Source of the DNA: Blautia sp. AF19-10LB
GTDB taxonomy: Bacteria > Bacillota > Clostridia > Lachnospirales > Lachnospiraceae
NCBI RefSeq assembly: GCF_003461245.1
Contig: NZ_QTWS01000005.1
Coordinates: forward strand, 1 to 64,000
Direction of reading: 5' to 3'
DNA: 64,000 bases
The notes under the pieces were generated by a model. That model made no database searches. It saw only the letters and a program-made list of their open reading frames with translations, and was not told where the DNA came from. Numbering within the stretch: position 1 is the first letter of the stretch; each line of letters opens with the position of its first letter. The translations under genes were made by a program, and so were the position numbers. Positions 9,464 to 17,519 of this stretch are shown piece after piece.

Positions 9464-9492
9464 ATTGTACCATAAAATAAAAAGTTTTTGAA
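9464..9492 (-). promoter_or_regulatory. Promoter of the sensor operon
   Basis: On the minus strand TTCAAA, a 17-base spacer and TACAAT with the extended TGG in front of it lie about 60 bases upstream of the response-regulator start. Spacing and the extended -10 fit a vegetative promoter. Confidence 0.5.
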
Positions 9493-9604
9493 GTAGGGAG
9501 TTTCTGGAATTGTGGGGATGTGTGTGGTGGAGGTGACGGAAGGAAGGAGGGGTGCAAAGCACGCCCGTCCCCACACCAAAGCCGCGTGGCCAAGCAGGGG
9601 GAGT

Positions 9605-9652
9605 CTGAGGGGGAGCTTCGGCCTTCGCAGACTTCGAGATGCTCCCCCTCAG
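9605..9652. repeat. GC-rich inverted repeat between the sensor operon and the aldo/keto reductase gene
   Basis: Twelve-base perfect arms (CTGAGGGGGAGC / GCTCCCCCTCAG) enclose a second, competing pair AGTCTG/CAGACT. It is much richer in GC than its surroundings and resembles in style the hairpin at 12818-12846. It follows the aldo/keto reductase stop on the minus strand. It could act as a terminator or be a dispersed palindromic repeat. The rest of 9410-9692 holds the promoter noted separately and no gene. Confidence 0.55.
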
Positions 9653-9692
9653 GGTTTTCATATTTTGCAAAATCAAAGGGGATCCAAGGGGA

Positions 9693-10694
9693 TTATTTAA
9701 CTATGAATCCCTCTTCATCCCACAAATCATGCCAGTCCTTCGCGCCTTCCCACAAAAATACCTGTCCTTTGACAAGTCGGTTTCCTTTTTCGAGGGTTGC
9801 GATCTTTGCCATTTCTTCTTCGGTCAGTGGATCTTCTGTGACGCATTTCAGGTTGCTTGCATAGTTATGTACAGAGAATGGAATAGAGATCTCACCTCTC
9901 TGGTGTGCCCATTTCAGTGCGATCAGTGCCGGATGTACGCCGTGTGCTTTGGCGATTTCCTGCATTTCCGGTGTCTGCATGTCAGCTACGTCTTCCGGGC
10001 AGATATCTCTTTCCGGTCTTCTTGGGGATCCAAGTGGCATATAGCCTACCGGCTGGATGTTATGTGCTACCAGGTAATCGTACTGTTCCTGCTGCTGGAA
10101 GCATGGATGCAGTTCCAGTTCACATGCTGCCGGTTTGATCTTCATTAACGGAAGAACTGCTTCCAGTTTCGGAATTGTCATGTTGGAAATACCGATGTAG
10201 CGGATCTTGCCTTTTTCTACAAGTTCTTCACACTGGCGGTAAGTATCCATAAATTCTTCCACACTGAACGGTCTGGAATCCGGATTTCTGGAATCTACAT
10301 CACAGAATGGTGCATGATAGTTCGGGAACGGCCAGTGAATGAAGTACAGATCCACATAGTCGCACTGCAGATCCTGAATGCTCTTTGTGCAGGCCTCTTC
10401 TACTTTTCTGTGCATGTCATTCCATACTTTTGTCATGATGAAGAGGTCTTTTCTCTCTACTACGCCTTCATCCATTGCTGCTTTGAAAACTTCTCCGATC
10501 TGATGTTCATTTCCATAGCATGCTGCGCAGTCAAACATGCGGTATCCGCTGCGGATCGCACCTGCAACTGCTGCGGATACATCTTCTGCACTTACTCTGT
10601 CAGAACCAAAGGTTCCCATTCCCATGCACGGAACTTCTTCTCCTGACGGAAGTGTTACTTTCGGCACGATTGCCGGATCGATAAATTCTGCCAT
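9693..10694 (-). CDS. Aldo/keto reductase
   Basis: A 333-residue NAD(P)H-dependent reductase of the (beta/alpha)8 AKR family, acting on an aldehyde, aldose or ketose. The catalytic tetrad is visible: D in YRMFDCAACYGNE, Y in the same motif, K in IMTKVW, H in DLYFIHWPFP. The cofactor-binding end is ISIPFSVHNYASN, which departs from the usual IPKS. It lies last in the kinase/dehydrogenase group, 74 bases after the PfkB kinase gene, with its own ribosome site (AGGAGG). It may interconvert an aldose with the polyol used by the pathway. Substrate is not predictable from sequence. Confidence 0.88.
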   Translation of the reverse strand: MAEFIDPAIVPKVTLPSGEEVPCMGMGTFGSDRVSAEDVSAAVAGAIRSGYRMFDCAACYGNEHQIGEVFKAAMDEGVVERKDLFIMTKVWNDMHRKVEEACTKSIQDLQCDYVDLYFIHWPFPNYHAPFCDVDSRNPDSRPFSVEEFMDTYRQCEELVEKGKIRYIGISNMTIPKLEAVLPLMKIKPAACELELHPCFQQQEQYDYLVAHNIQPVGYMPLGSPRRPERDICPEDVADMQTPEMQEIAKAHGVHPALIALKWAHQRGEISIPFSVHNYASNLKCVTEDPLTEEEMAKIATLEKGNRLVKGQVFLWEGAKDWHDLWDEEGFIVK

Positions 10695-10768
10695 TTTTGT
10701 TTCCTCCTGATTGATAATTATATAGTTTTCGTTTTCTTATATTTTTTTAAGTTTTTCGTAGCCGTTAG

Positions 10769-11698
10769 TTACAATTTTTCAATCTTAATCTGTGGTAACA
10801 GTTTCTCCATATCTTCCATCACGAAGAATCCTGTCTCCTCACGCATTGCTGCCGCTGCTGAGATCGCGCTGGCTCTTCTTAATGTTTCTTCCAGAGAAAG
10901 CCCCTCGCTTAATCCAAGTGCAAAACCTGCGATCATGGAATCCCCGCATCCTACAGTATTTACTGCATCGATCTTCGGAACGATCGCACGGTAAGTTCCT
11001 TCATCACTGACTGCCAGGGAACCATCTGCTCCGAGGGAGACTGCTACGATCTCCACTCCTTTGGCGTGGATCGCTTTTGCTGCATCAATAATGTCCTGAA
11101 TGTCATCACAGTGTTTGCCTGTCAGCATGCGGATCTCGTCGATGTTTGGCTTGATCAGTGTCGGGCAGGCTTCGATTCCCATTTCCAGAAGTTTGCCGCT
11201 GGTGTCGAGAATGACTGGTTTGCCTGCTTCTTTGGCAATCTTGACAAGCCGCTGGTATGCGATTCCATCCAGTCCTTTCGGTACGCTTCCTGACATGGAA
11301 ACGACATCTGCATCCTTTACCAGTTCTTTGAATTTTTTTTCAAAACCGGCGAAGTCTTCTTCTGTCAGGGTAAATCCTGGCTCCAGGAATTCTGTCTGTA
11401 CATGATTGACTTCATCCCAGATATTGATGCAGGATCTGCTCTCTGCGGCTACATGATAAAACTCGCCTTTGATGCCGAATGGTTTGAGAGCATCTTCGAT
11501 ATAATTTCCTGCGTGACCGCCGACAAATCCGGTAGCCACAACCTCGGCACCGTAGATGGATGCCGGTTTTGATACGTTGAGGCCTTTACCTCCGGGAACG
11601 TAAGAACATTCCCGGACGCGGTTTACTTCGCCTACTTTATAATCATCTACTACATATCTTTTATCGATTGCAGCATTTAATGTAACTGTCAGTATCAT
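10769..11698 (-). CDS. PfkB-family sugar-phosphate kinase (tagatose-6-phosphate kinase or 1-phosphofructokinase type)
   Basis: A 309-residue cytoplasmic kinase of the PfkB/ribokinase family, LacC/FruK branch: it starts MILTVTLNAAIDK, with the glycine motif VPGGKGLNVSKPA near residue 35 and the catalytic motif NTVGCGDSMIAG near 250 (Asp of GxGD is the base; Cys replaces the usual Ala). It would phosphorylate a ketohexose phosphate to the 1,6-bisphosphate that the class II aldolase splits. It starts 2 bases after the dehydrogenase stop, so the pair is co-translated. Tagatose 6-phosphate is the preferred guess from the GatD-like neighbour; fructose phosphates remain possible. Confidence 0.85.
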   Translation of the reverse strand: MILTVTLNAAIDKRYVVDDYKVGEVNRVRECSYVPGGKGLNVSKPASIYGAEVVATGFVGGHAGNYIEDALKPFGIKGEFYHVAAESRSCINIWDEVNHVQTEFLEPGFTLTEEDFAGFEKKFKELVKDADVVSMSGSVPKGLDGIAYQRLVKIAKEAGKPVILDTSGKLLEMGIEACPTLIKPNIDEIRMLTGKHCDDIQDIIDAAKAIHAKGVEIVAVSLGADGSLAVSDEGTYRAIVPKIDAVNTVGCGDSMIAGFALGLSEGLSLEETLRRASAISAAAAMREETGFFVMEDMEKLLPQIKIEKL

Positions 11699-11700
11699 CT

Positions 11701-12753
11701 TTATTCTTCCTCGTTTGATAAGAGAATCTTTCCTTGTACAAGTCCCGGTGTCTTGAATAACTGGAATGCTTCCTGTGTCTGGCTCATCGGGATCTTTTTG
11801 TAGATGAAGCCCGGGTCAAATTTGAGCTGACCTGTTGCGAAGTAATGTGCTGTCAGATCCCATTCGCGTCCCGGATATGGTGCACTGTAGGACATCCAGG
11901 AACCTGTCAGTTTGAATTCTTTACGGTTCATGTTTTCCCACTGTTTTGGTGTGAAGGTCAGGTTCTCATGTGGTGTTCCGATGAAGCATACGTGTGCTTT
12001 GTTTGCAGCCAGTTCGAATGCCATATGCATGGTCGGAACCTGTCCTGCTGTCTCAAATACGAATCCGTATCCTTTGCCGCCTGTGATCGCCATTGCTTTT
12101 TCCATGTAGCCTTCTTCTTTTGTATTGATGACTTCGTCTGCACCGAGACGTTTTGCAAGGTCAAGACGTTCATCACTGATGTCGAATACGACTACTTTCT
12201 TGGAACCGAAGATCTTGGTCCACTGCATGGTGAACATTCCTACAGTACCGCCGCCGAGGATTGCTACGTATTCGCCGCCGTGATAGTCGTTCTGGAATAC
12301 ACCGTGGATCGCTACGGTTGCAGGCTCGAACATTGCGCCCTGTTCGTAGGAAACGCTCTTGTCAAATGGAACTGCATTCTGCTCTGGAACTACTACGTAG
12401 TCTGCGTTGCTTCCCTGCTGTCTGGAACCGATGAAGCTGTAGTGTTTGCAGAGAGAGAAGTTTCCCTGCTGGCAGTCGTCGCATTTCATGCATGGGAGGA
12501 GTGGTGCGCCGGATACGCGGTCGCCTACTTTAACCTTGGTTACGCCTTCGCCGACTTCTACTACGTCGCCGGAGAATTCGTGGCCGAGGACTATAGGATA
12601 AAAATGAACACCGTTGTTCAATACTCGCGGGATGTCGGAGCCGCAGATGCCGGAGTATCTGACGCGGATCTTCACTGTGCCTTTGGATACCTGTGGTTCT
12701 TCAACTTCCTGATACTGTACGTCTTCGTTTGCTACTACTACTGCTGCTTTCAT
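11701..12753 (-). CDS. Zinc-dependent polyol(-phosphate) dehydrogenase, galactitol-1-phosphate 5-dehydrogenase-like
   Basis: A 350-residue medium-chain dehydrogenase. Catalytic zinc ligands lie in SGICGSDIPR and GHEFSGDVVE, the structural zinc cysteines in LPCMKCDDCQQGNFSLC, and the NAD-binding motif in ILGGGTVGMF. The wording of several blocks (CGSDIPR, YPIVLGHEFSG, GSWMSYSAPYPG.EW) is close to E. coli GatD. It would oxidise galactitol 1-phosphate or a similar polyol (phosphate) to a ketose (phosphate). Neighbours are the FGGY kinase upstream and the PfkB kinase downstream. Exact substrate is inference; sorbitol- or threonine-type dehydrogenases share the fold. Confidence 0.85.
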   Translation of the reverse strand: MKAAVVVANEDVQYQEVEEPQVSKGTVKIRVRYSGICGSDIPRVLNNGVHFYPIVLGHEFSGDVVEVGEGVTKVKVGDRVSGAPLLPCMKCDDCQQGNFSLCKHYSFIGSRQQGSNADYVVVPEQNAVPFDKSVSYEQGAMFEPATVAIHGVFQNDYHGGEYVAILGGGTVGMFTMQWTKIFGSKKVVVFDISDERLDLAKRLGADEVINTKEEGYMEKAMAITGGKGYGFVFETAGQVPTMHMAFELAANKAHVCFIGTPHENLTFTPKQWENMNRKEFKLTGSWMSYSAPYPGREWDLTAHYFATGQLKFDPGFIYKKIPMSQTQEAFQLFKTPGLVQGKILLSNEEE

Positions 12754-12817
12754 AATGTGGTTTTGCTCCTTTCGTCAAAGGGGAGAAACGTACCGCTGTG
12801 GCCGCGGTGGGCTGTAT

Positions 12818-12846
12818 CCGAGGGGGCGAGCGCGTCGCCCCCTCGG
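12818..12846. repeat. GC-rich perfect hairpin in the leader of the dehydrogenase gene
   Basis: Twelve-base perfect arms (CCGAGGGGGCGA / TCGCCCCCTCGG) around a GCGCG loop. It lies 65 bases upstream of the dehydrogenase start. With no T-run on either side it is not a typical terminator. It is similar in style to 9605-9652 and could be a dispersed palindrome or an RNA-processing stem that separates expression of the FGGY kinase from the genes below it. Confidence 0.55.
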
Positions 12847-12942
12847 GCACCCCCTGCGCTTTTTCCTGAAACATGAGCTACGTTATTGATAGTTCTATGT
12901 TTTGGTGGGGGTGTTCTCTCCTGGTTATTTATGTTGGTAGAG

Positions 12943-13062
12943 TGTCCTGTGTGGGGACATACTGTCGAATGTTGTATATTATGATGTTCCTGTGAGGAAC
13001 GTTGTCCTTAAGGGAACAATATTGCTGGTTATTATATAAATCTGTATCCTCAAGTGGATACA
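12943..13062. promoter_or_regulatory. Cluster of four short palindromes between the FGGY kinase and dehydrogenase genes
   Basis: Within 120 bases lie TGTCC-N7-GGACA (12943-12959), GTTCC-N5-GGAAC (12986-13000), an imperfect TTGTCC/GGGAACAA (13002-13019) and TGTATCC-N6-GGATACA (13043-13062), all of the form T-G-N-(N)CC ... GG(N)N. The last ends 5 bases from the FGGY kinase stop. They could be repeated operator sites or serial RNA stems. The intergenic stretch 12754-13067 holds nothing else except the hairpin at 12818-12846. Confidence 0.4.
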
Positions 13063-13067
13063 AACTC

Positions 13068-14582
13068 TTAGTGTTTGATCATCAGGTGGGCCAGGGATTT
13101 GTAGAGATCCAGGTAGGTTTGGTAGGTCTGGTCGTAAACTGTTTTGTTGTCCGAATCTGGCTCGTGGTGACGTGTTTCTTTTACGGTCAGGGTTACGGCT
13201 TCGTCGTAGTCTTTGTAGAAGCCTGTTCCTACTCCGGCGAGGAGGGCTGCTCCCAGGGTTGTGGCTGTGTCGGAGGCTGGGACTACGATTGGTTTGCCTG
13301 TGATGTCTGCCTTGATCTGGGTCCAGAGGTGGGAGTTGGCGGAGCCGCCCATGGCTCTGAGGACTTCAACTTTGGCTCCGGCTTCTTCGGCAATTTCTAG
13401 GTTGTGTCTGAGGGAAAGGGCTACGCCTTCCATGCAGGCACGGACCATGTGACCTTTGGTTTTGGCGAAGTCAAGGCCGTAGAAGACACCTTTGGCGTAT
13501 GGATTCCAGATCGGAGAACGTTCGCCGGACATGTATGGGAGGAAGACCATTCCGTCACAGCCTGGAGATACTTTTTCGGCGATCTCGTTTAGCTGATTCA
13601 GGGAAGATTCTCCTGTCTGTTCTTTCATCATTCGTTCGTAGTCTGCGAATTCGTGTTCGAACCAGCGCATGACTCCGCCGCCTCCGGTGGTTCCTCCCTG
13701 GAGAAGCCATTTGTCCGGGATGACGTGGTAGCCGAGGATCAGTCTTGGATCGGCTTTGTATTCGTCCATGCAGATGCTCATTCCGCCTGCCTGTCCGCCC
13801 TGTTCCTGGGTTTCGCCCGGGTGGATGACTCCTGCACCGAGGGTTCCGCACGCTGCATCGAGACCTCCGGCTACAACCGGTGTGCCTTCTGCAAGTCCGC
13901 ACTCCTGTGCAGCTTTGGCAGTAACCGTGCCGACTACGTGGTCACAGTTGCAGATCTCCGGAAGGAAATTCATCGGGATTCCAAGACGCTCACACATTTC
14001 TTCGTCCCAGCAGCCTTTGCGCATGTCGAAACAGTGGAGACCGTAACCCTGTGATACATCCTGGGTGATGGCGTCTGTCAGCTTGAATGCGATGTAGCTG
14101 TTGGACTGAAGGATCTTGTAGATATTTGCATAAACTTCCGGCAGATTTTCTTTGTACCAGATGATTTTTGCTGTTGTATAGGATGGCTGGAGTGAATTTC
14201 CTGCCACTTCAAAGATCTTGTCTGCGCCGATTTCTTCGTTCAGGCAGTCGCAGATGGACTGTGCTCTGGTGTCCATCCAGATTGGTGTGTTGGTAAGGAC
14301 TTTACCCTCTTTGTCAATGGCGATTGCTGACCAGCTCTGACCATCGATTCCGACTCCGGCAATCTCCTCCGACGCAATCCCTGCTTTCTGAATAGTTTCT
14401 TTTGTTGCCTTGCAGACTGCGCTCCACCATTCTTCCGGATTCTGCTCTGCCCAGCCTTCCTGTGGATAGTATACTGGATAGTCGCCGTTTGCCGCTGCCA
14501 GGACTTGTCCATTTCTGTCAAATACAGCAACCTTGCAGGCACTTGTCCCGATATCAATTCCAAGTAAATATGATTTTGTCAT
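13068..14582 (-). CDS. FGGY-family carbohydrate kinase (xylulokinase-like)
   Basis: A 504-residue ATP-dependent kinase with both FGGY lobes: N-terminal phosphate motif LLGIDIGTSACKVAVFD, substrate region GVGIDGQSWS and WMDTRAQ, catalytic Asp in VVAGGLDAACGTLGAG, and C-terminal ATP motif RAMGGSANSHLWTQI. Length and motifs match XylB. A start 15 bases further upstream is open, but the ATG at 14582 has the better ribosome site (GGGAG, 8-base spacing) and begins MTKSYLLG. In this context the substrate may be a hexitol or ketose rather than xylulose, since no xylose isomerase is present. It is transcribed with or below the LacI regulator gene. Confidence 0.88.
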   Translation of the reverse strand: MTKSYLLGIDIGTSACKVAVFDRNGQVLAAANGDYPVYYPQEGWAEQNPEEWWSAVCKATKETIQKAGIASEEIAGVGIDGQSWSAIAIDKEGKVLTNTPIWMDTRAQSICDCLNEEIGADKIFEVAGNSLQPSYTTAKIIWYKENLPEVYANIYKILQSNSYIAFKLTDAITQDVSQGYGLHCFDMRKGCWDEEMCERLGIPMNFLPEICNCDHVVGTVTAKAAQECGLAEGTPVVAGGLDAACGTLGAGVIHPGETQEQGGQAGGMSICMDEYKADPRLILGYHVIPDKWLLQGGTTGGGGVMRWFEHEFADYERMMKEQTGESSLNQLNEIAEKVSPGCDGMVFLPYMSGERSPIWNPYAKGVFYGLDFAKTKGHMVRACMEGVALSLRHNLEIAEEAGAKVEVLRAMGGSANSHLWTQIKADITGKPIVVPASDTATTLGAALLAGVGTGFYKDYDEAVTLTVKETRHHEPDSDNKTVYDQTYQTYLDLYKSLAHLMIKH

Positions 14583-14686
14583 TTCTGCTGCTCCCATTTC
14601 TCCACTACCTGTAAACAGTAGCGATTCCTTCTATAAATTGCTGCCACATTCCGGCAGTCTGTTCCAGTTGTTGCTGTTCACTCCAT

Positions 14687-15709
14687 TCACGGCAGCTTTC
14701 CGTTCAGAAAGCTTACGGATTTTCCCTCAATGATCTCTGTCCGGAGTTTTTCAGAAAAGCTTTCTTCGCCTTCCTGCTTTCCGTTCTCAAGATGTTCCAG
14801 CATGATCCTGGCTACCTCTCTGGCAATTCCGTCCGTTGGCTGAGACACAATCGTAAGTTTCGGGTTACATGCACGTGCAAACTGAAGATTGTCAAATCCA
14901 ATCAGGGACAGCTGCTGTGGAATCTGGATACCCAGTTCATTTACTCCAATCATCGCCCCCATTGTCATCTCGTAGTTCGTAACAAAAACAGCAGTCATAT
15001 CCGGATTGTCCCGAACCAGCTTCTCCAGTCCGCGGACCCCTCCCTGGATCGTGTAATCTCCATGAAAGATCAGGGAATCCCGAATCGATATTCCTGCCTC
15101 ATTCAACGCTTTGGAATATCCTGCCAGACGCTCCTGTGCTGTAAAAATCCCCTCCGGTCCACCAATAATTCCAATGTTTCTGTGACCTTTTTTTATGAAG
15201 CACTGCACTGCATCCTCTGCCGCTTTCCGATTATCAACCAGAACACTGTCGCAGGAAATCCCCTGTATCTTACGGTCGATCAGAACAATAGGCTTCCCTG
15301 TCTTCTGGAACTTCCTGAGATGATTTCCCTCTTCATCTACTGGCATATTGATGATTCCATCCACACGCCTGCGGATCAGGAATTCCACCGCTTCACATTC
15401 CAGTTTCTTATCAGTCCGGCAGTCACATACGATCGTTGCATAACCGTGGCTCCGTAGAACATCCTCCATTCCGGTGATGATCTCAGCACAAAACGTATTG
15501 TTCAGCTCCGGGATCACAACACCGATAGTCTTGGTCGCATTGGTCTTCAGTCCTCTGGCAACCTCATTGACTTCATAGTGAAGCTCCTCAATGGCTTCTT
15601 CAATCTTTATTCTGTTTTTTTCCCTGACATTCCCGCCATTAAAATAAGAAGAAATCGTAGCCAGACCAAGACCTGTCCGTCTGGCAATATCTTTCATCGT
15701 TGCTGCCAT
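14687..15709 (-). CDS. LacI-family transcriptional regulator
   Basis: A 340-residue regulator with an N-terminal LacI helix-turn-helix (MKDIARRTGLGLATISSYFN) and a hinge helix ending near residue 60, followed by a sugar-binding-protein-like effector domain (TIGVVIPELNNTFCAEIITG). It lies between the aldolase gene (26-base gap) and the FGGY kinase gene (about 100-base gap), all on one strand, so it is likely autoregulated with them. It probably represses the kinase, aldolase and perhaps the divergent mutarotase in response to a sugar phosphate or the substrate. Confidence 0.92.
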   Translation of the reverse strand: MAATMKDIARRTGLGLATISSYFNGGNVREKNRIKIEEAIEELHYEVNEVARGLKTNATKTIGVVIPELNNTFCAEIITGMEDVLRSHGYATIVCDCRTDKKLECEAVEFLIRRRVDGIINMPVDEEGNHLRKFQKTGKPIVLIDRKIQGISCDSVLVDNRKAAEDAVQCFIKKGHRNIGIIGGPEGIFTAQERLAGYSKALNEAGISIRDSLIFHGDYTIQGGVRGLEKLVRDNPDMTAVFVTNYEMTMGAMIGVNELGIQIPQQLSLIGFDNLQFARACNPKLTIVSQPTDGIAREVARIMLEHLENGKQEGEESFSEKLRTEIIEGKSVSFLNGKLP

Positions 15710-15735
15710 CCCGCCTCACTGCCCTTCTGTATCAG

Positions 15736-16587
15736 TTATTCAGCTTTTCCGTCACATCCGCAGACTTTCATTCTTGCCATAACAAGTTCTTTGACTGCCT
15801 GGATTGCTGTTTTGCCATATGCTTTCGGATCAATGGTATCCGGTTTTTCTGCAAGAAGTTCTTTGACTGCTTTGGAGTATGCTGCACGAAGCTCTGTTGC
15901 AAAGTTTACCTTGCAGATACCACGTTTTACACAGTCCATAACATCCTCATCACTGAGACCGGATGCTCCGTGGAGAACCAGCGGGATGTCAACAACTTCA
16001 CGGATCTCGCTGAGACGTTCTTTGTCCAGAACCGGTGTACCTACATAGAATCCGTGTGCAGTTCCGATTGCAACTGCAAGAGAAGTAACACCTGTACGCT
16101 CTACGAATTCTTTTGCTTCCTGCGGATCTGTGTTGGTGTCTGCCTCTGCTTCAAGATCATCTTCCTTGCCGCCGACTTTGCCAAGCTCTGCCTCACATGG
16201 GATGTTCAGCGCTTTTGCCACATCTGCCACACGCTTTGTCTCTGCAATGTTTGCTTCAAAATCCAGCTTGGAGCCGTCGATCATAACAGAAGTATATCCA
16301 GCATGCATTGCCTGCATAGCCAGTTCAAAGCTGCTGCCGTGATCCAGATGAAGGCATACCGGAACAGATGCTTTGGCAGCCTCAGCTGCAACGATTGCTG
16401 CATAAGTCTCTACCGTGCCATATTTGACTGTGGATGGAGTTGTCTGGATCATTACCGGTGCTTTCAGTTCTTCTGCAGCCTGGATGATTGCTTTGACCAT
16501 CTCCATATTCTCAGCATTAAAAGCTCCTACTGCGTATCCGCCTTCCTGTGCCTTTAACAGCATTTCTTTTGATGTTACAAGTGACAT
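15736..16587 (-). CDS. Class II ketose-bisphosphate aldolase (FbaA/GatY/KbaY family)
   Basis: A 283-residue zinc-dependent aldolase. Zinc ligands and active-site motifs are visible: CLHLDHGSSFE near 80, MIDGSKLDFEANI near 105, GTAHGFY near 175 and LVLHGASGLSDEDV near 205. It would cleave tagatose 1,6-bisphosphate or fructose 1,6-bisphosphate to glyceraldehyde 3-phosphate and dihydroxyacetone phosphate, the last step after the PfkB kinase. The family also includes the inositol-pathway IolJ enzyme, but no other iol genes are seen. A strong ribosome site (GAGGAGG) precedes the ATG. It is the first gene of the leftward group. Confidence 0.92.
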   Translation of the reverse strand: MSLVTSKEMLLKAQEGGYAVGAFNAENMEMVKAIIQAAEELKAPVMIQTTPSTVKYGTVETYAAIVAAEAAKASVPVCLHLDHGSSFELAMQAMHAGYTSVMIDGSKLDFEANIAETKRVADVAKALNIPCEAELGKVGGKEDDLEAEADTNTDPQEAKEFVERTGVTSLAVAIGTAHGFYVGTPVLDKERLSEIREVVDIPLVLHGASGLSDEDVMDCVKRGICKVNFATELRAAYSKAVKELLAEKPDTIDPKAYGKTAIQAVKELVMARMKVCGCDGKAE

Positions 16588-16636
16588 GATGTTTTCCTCC
16601 TCATCATTATATGTATGATATTTTTATAGTAACTTC

Positions 16637-16659
16637 ATAACCGTTCAGTATCCTCACAG
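16637..16659. repeat. Short conserved intergenic repeat, copy 1
   Basis: A 23-base stretch (ATAACCGTTCAG followed by TATCCTCACAG) matches 19 of 23 positions of a second copy at 43336-43358. Both copies lie shortly upstream of a minus-strand gene start (here 50-72 bases before the aldolase gene). Function is unknown. Confidence 0.45.
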
Positions 16660-16773
16660 CTATATAAATGCCTGTTACTGCAAAACCGAAACGTTTCCGT
16701 TTGACTTCATCATACCTCTGTAACGGCTTTCTGTCAACCGTAAAATATTCATCTTTTACAGGAGAATATTCCC

Positions 16774-16802
16774 TTGTCAAACCATTCAAATGCAGGTAAA
16801 TT
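16774..16802 (+). promoter_or_regulatory. Promoter of the FucU-type mutarotase gene
   Basis: TTGTCA, a 17-base spacer and TAAATT on the plus strand, about 90 bases upstream of the mutarotase start. The transcript would pass through the hairpin at 16826-16868 before reaching the gene. Confidence 0.5.
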
Positions 16803-16825
16803 TTAAGATAGTGATAAAAAGAAGC

Positions 16826-16868
16826 GTCCCTGTCTGCTCATGCAGATCCGGACACCCTATTTTTTTTA
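16826..16868 (+). terminator. Leader terminator or attenuator in front of the mutarotase gene
   Basis: Nested arms GTCC/GGAC and TCTGC/GCAGA form a stem followed by ACCCTA and eight T. It has the look of a Rho-independent terminator but stands between the promoter and the start codon, with no plus-strand gene before it. It may be an attenuator of the mutarotase gene. Confidence 0.5.
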
Positions 16869-16892
16869 TAGAAATGAACGGAGGGCACAGAT

Positions 16893-17336
16893 ATGTTAAA
16901 AGGAATTCCTGAAATCTTATCACCAGAATTATTAAAGGTATTATGCGAAATGGGACACAGCGACCGTCTTGTAATCGCAGACGGCAACTTCCCGGTTGAA
17001 TCCATGGGCAAGAATGCGATCACCATCCGCTGCGACGGACACGGTGTACCGGAAATTCTGGAAGCTATTCTCAAAGTTTTCCCGCTGGATACTTATGTAG
17101 AGCATCCTGTAAACCTTATGGAAGTTATGCCTGGTGACGATGTAGAAACCCCGATCTGGGATACCTACAAAGAAATCATCCGCAAATACGATGACAGAGG
17201 AGACGCAGTTGTAGGAAACATCGAGCGTTTTGCATTCTATGACGAAGCCAAAACAGCTTACTGCATCATCTCCACAAGTGAAAAAGCTCTGTATGCAAAC
17301 GTTATGCTGCAGAAAGGTGTTGTCATCAACAATTAA
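16893..17336 (+). CDS. fucU: RbsD/FucU-family sugar mutarotase (L-fucose mutarotase-like)
   Basis: A 147-residue cytosolic mutarotase that would speed conversion between anomers of an imported sugar. It matches FucU in length and wording: ISPELLKVLCEMGHSD at the start with the key His, ADGNFP, VEHPVNLMEV, RFAFYDEAKTAYCIISTSE and the C-terminal ANVMLQKGVV. It is divergent from the aldolase/LacI group, preceded by its own promoter, a leader hairpin and a GGAGGG ribosome site, and followed by a clear terminator. Its presence suggests that the sugar handled by the island passes through an aldose or ketose ring form; no fucose isomerase or fuculose aldolase is seen here. Confidence 0.88.
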   Translation: MLKGIPEILSPELLKVLCEMGHSDRLVIADGNFPVESMGKNAITIRCDGHGVPEILEAILKVFPLDTYVEHPVNLMEVMPGDDVETPIWDTYKEIIRKYDDRGDAVVGNIERFAFYDEAKTAYCIISTSEKALYANVMLQKGVVINN

Positions 17337-17359
17337 TCATCGGCCATCTTTTCTTCTGA

Positions 17360-17393
17360 AATGCTCCGGACTTTATTGTCCGGGGCATTTTTT
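17360..17393 (+). terminator. Terminator of the mutarotase gene
   Basis: The stem AATGCTCCGGAC / GTCCGGGGCATT with a short loop is followed by a T-run, 24 bases after the stop codon. Confidence 0.85.
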
Positions 17394-17414
17394 CATGTTA
17401 TGATAATTATATGC

Positions 17415-17453
17415 AAGTCCCCACATTGCTCTTCGCAACCCTGTAGGGGACTT
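17415..17453. repeat. Inverted repeat AAGTCCCC/GGGGACTT
   Basis: Eight-base perfect arms with a 23-base spacer lie between the mutarotase terminator and the peptidase pseudogene. It may be part of the peptidase gene leader or a REP-like remnant. Confidence 0.4.
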
Positions 17454-17519
17454 ACTTGATTCGTTAAAAAATGCAGTCAGGCACTTTCCTGATCTGTCAA
17501 GTTAACAGGAGGATTTTTA

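Noticed and set aside
9410..9676. 89-residue N-terminal extension of the response regulator
   Set aside because: It is Pro/His-rich, crosses a promoter and a GC-rich hairpin, and the start at 9409 has a strong ribosome site and a standard receiver beginning.
11845..12876. 343-codon plus-strand frame
   Set aside because: It is antisense to the dehydrogenase gene, Cys/Phe-rich, without a ribosome site; a shadow of the real gene.
13002..14054. Long plus-strand frames over the FGGY kinase gene
   Set aside because: Antisense shadows without family features.
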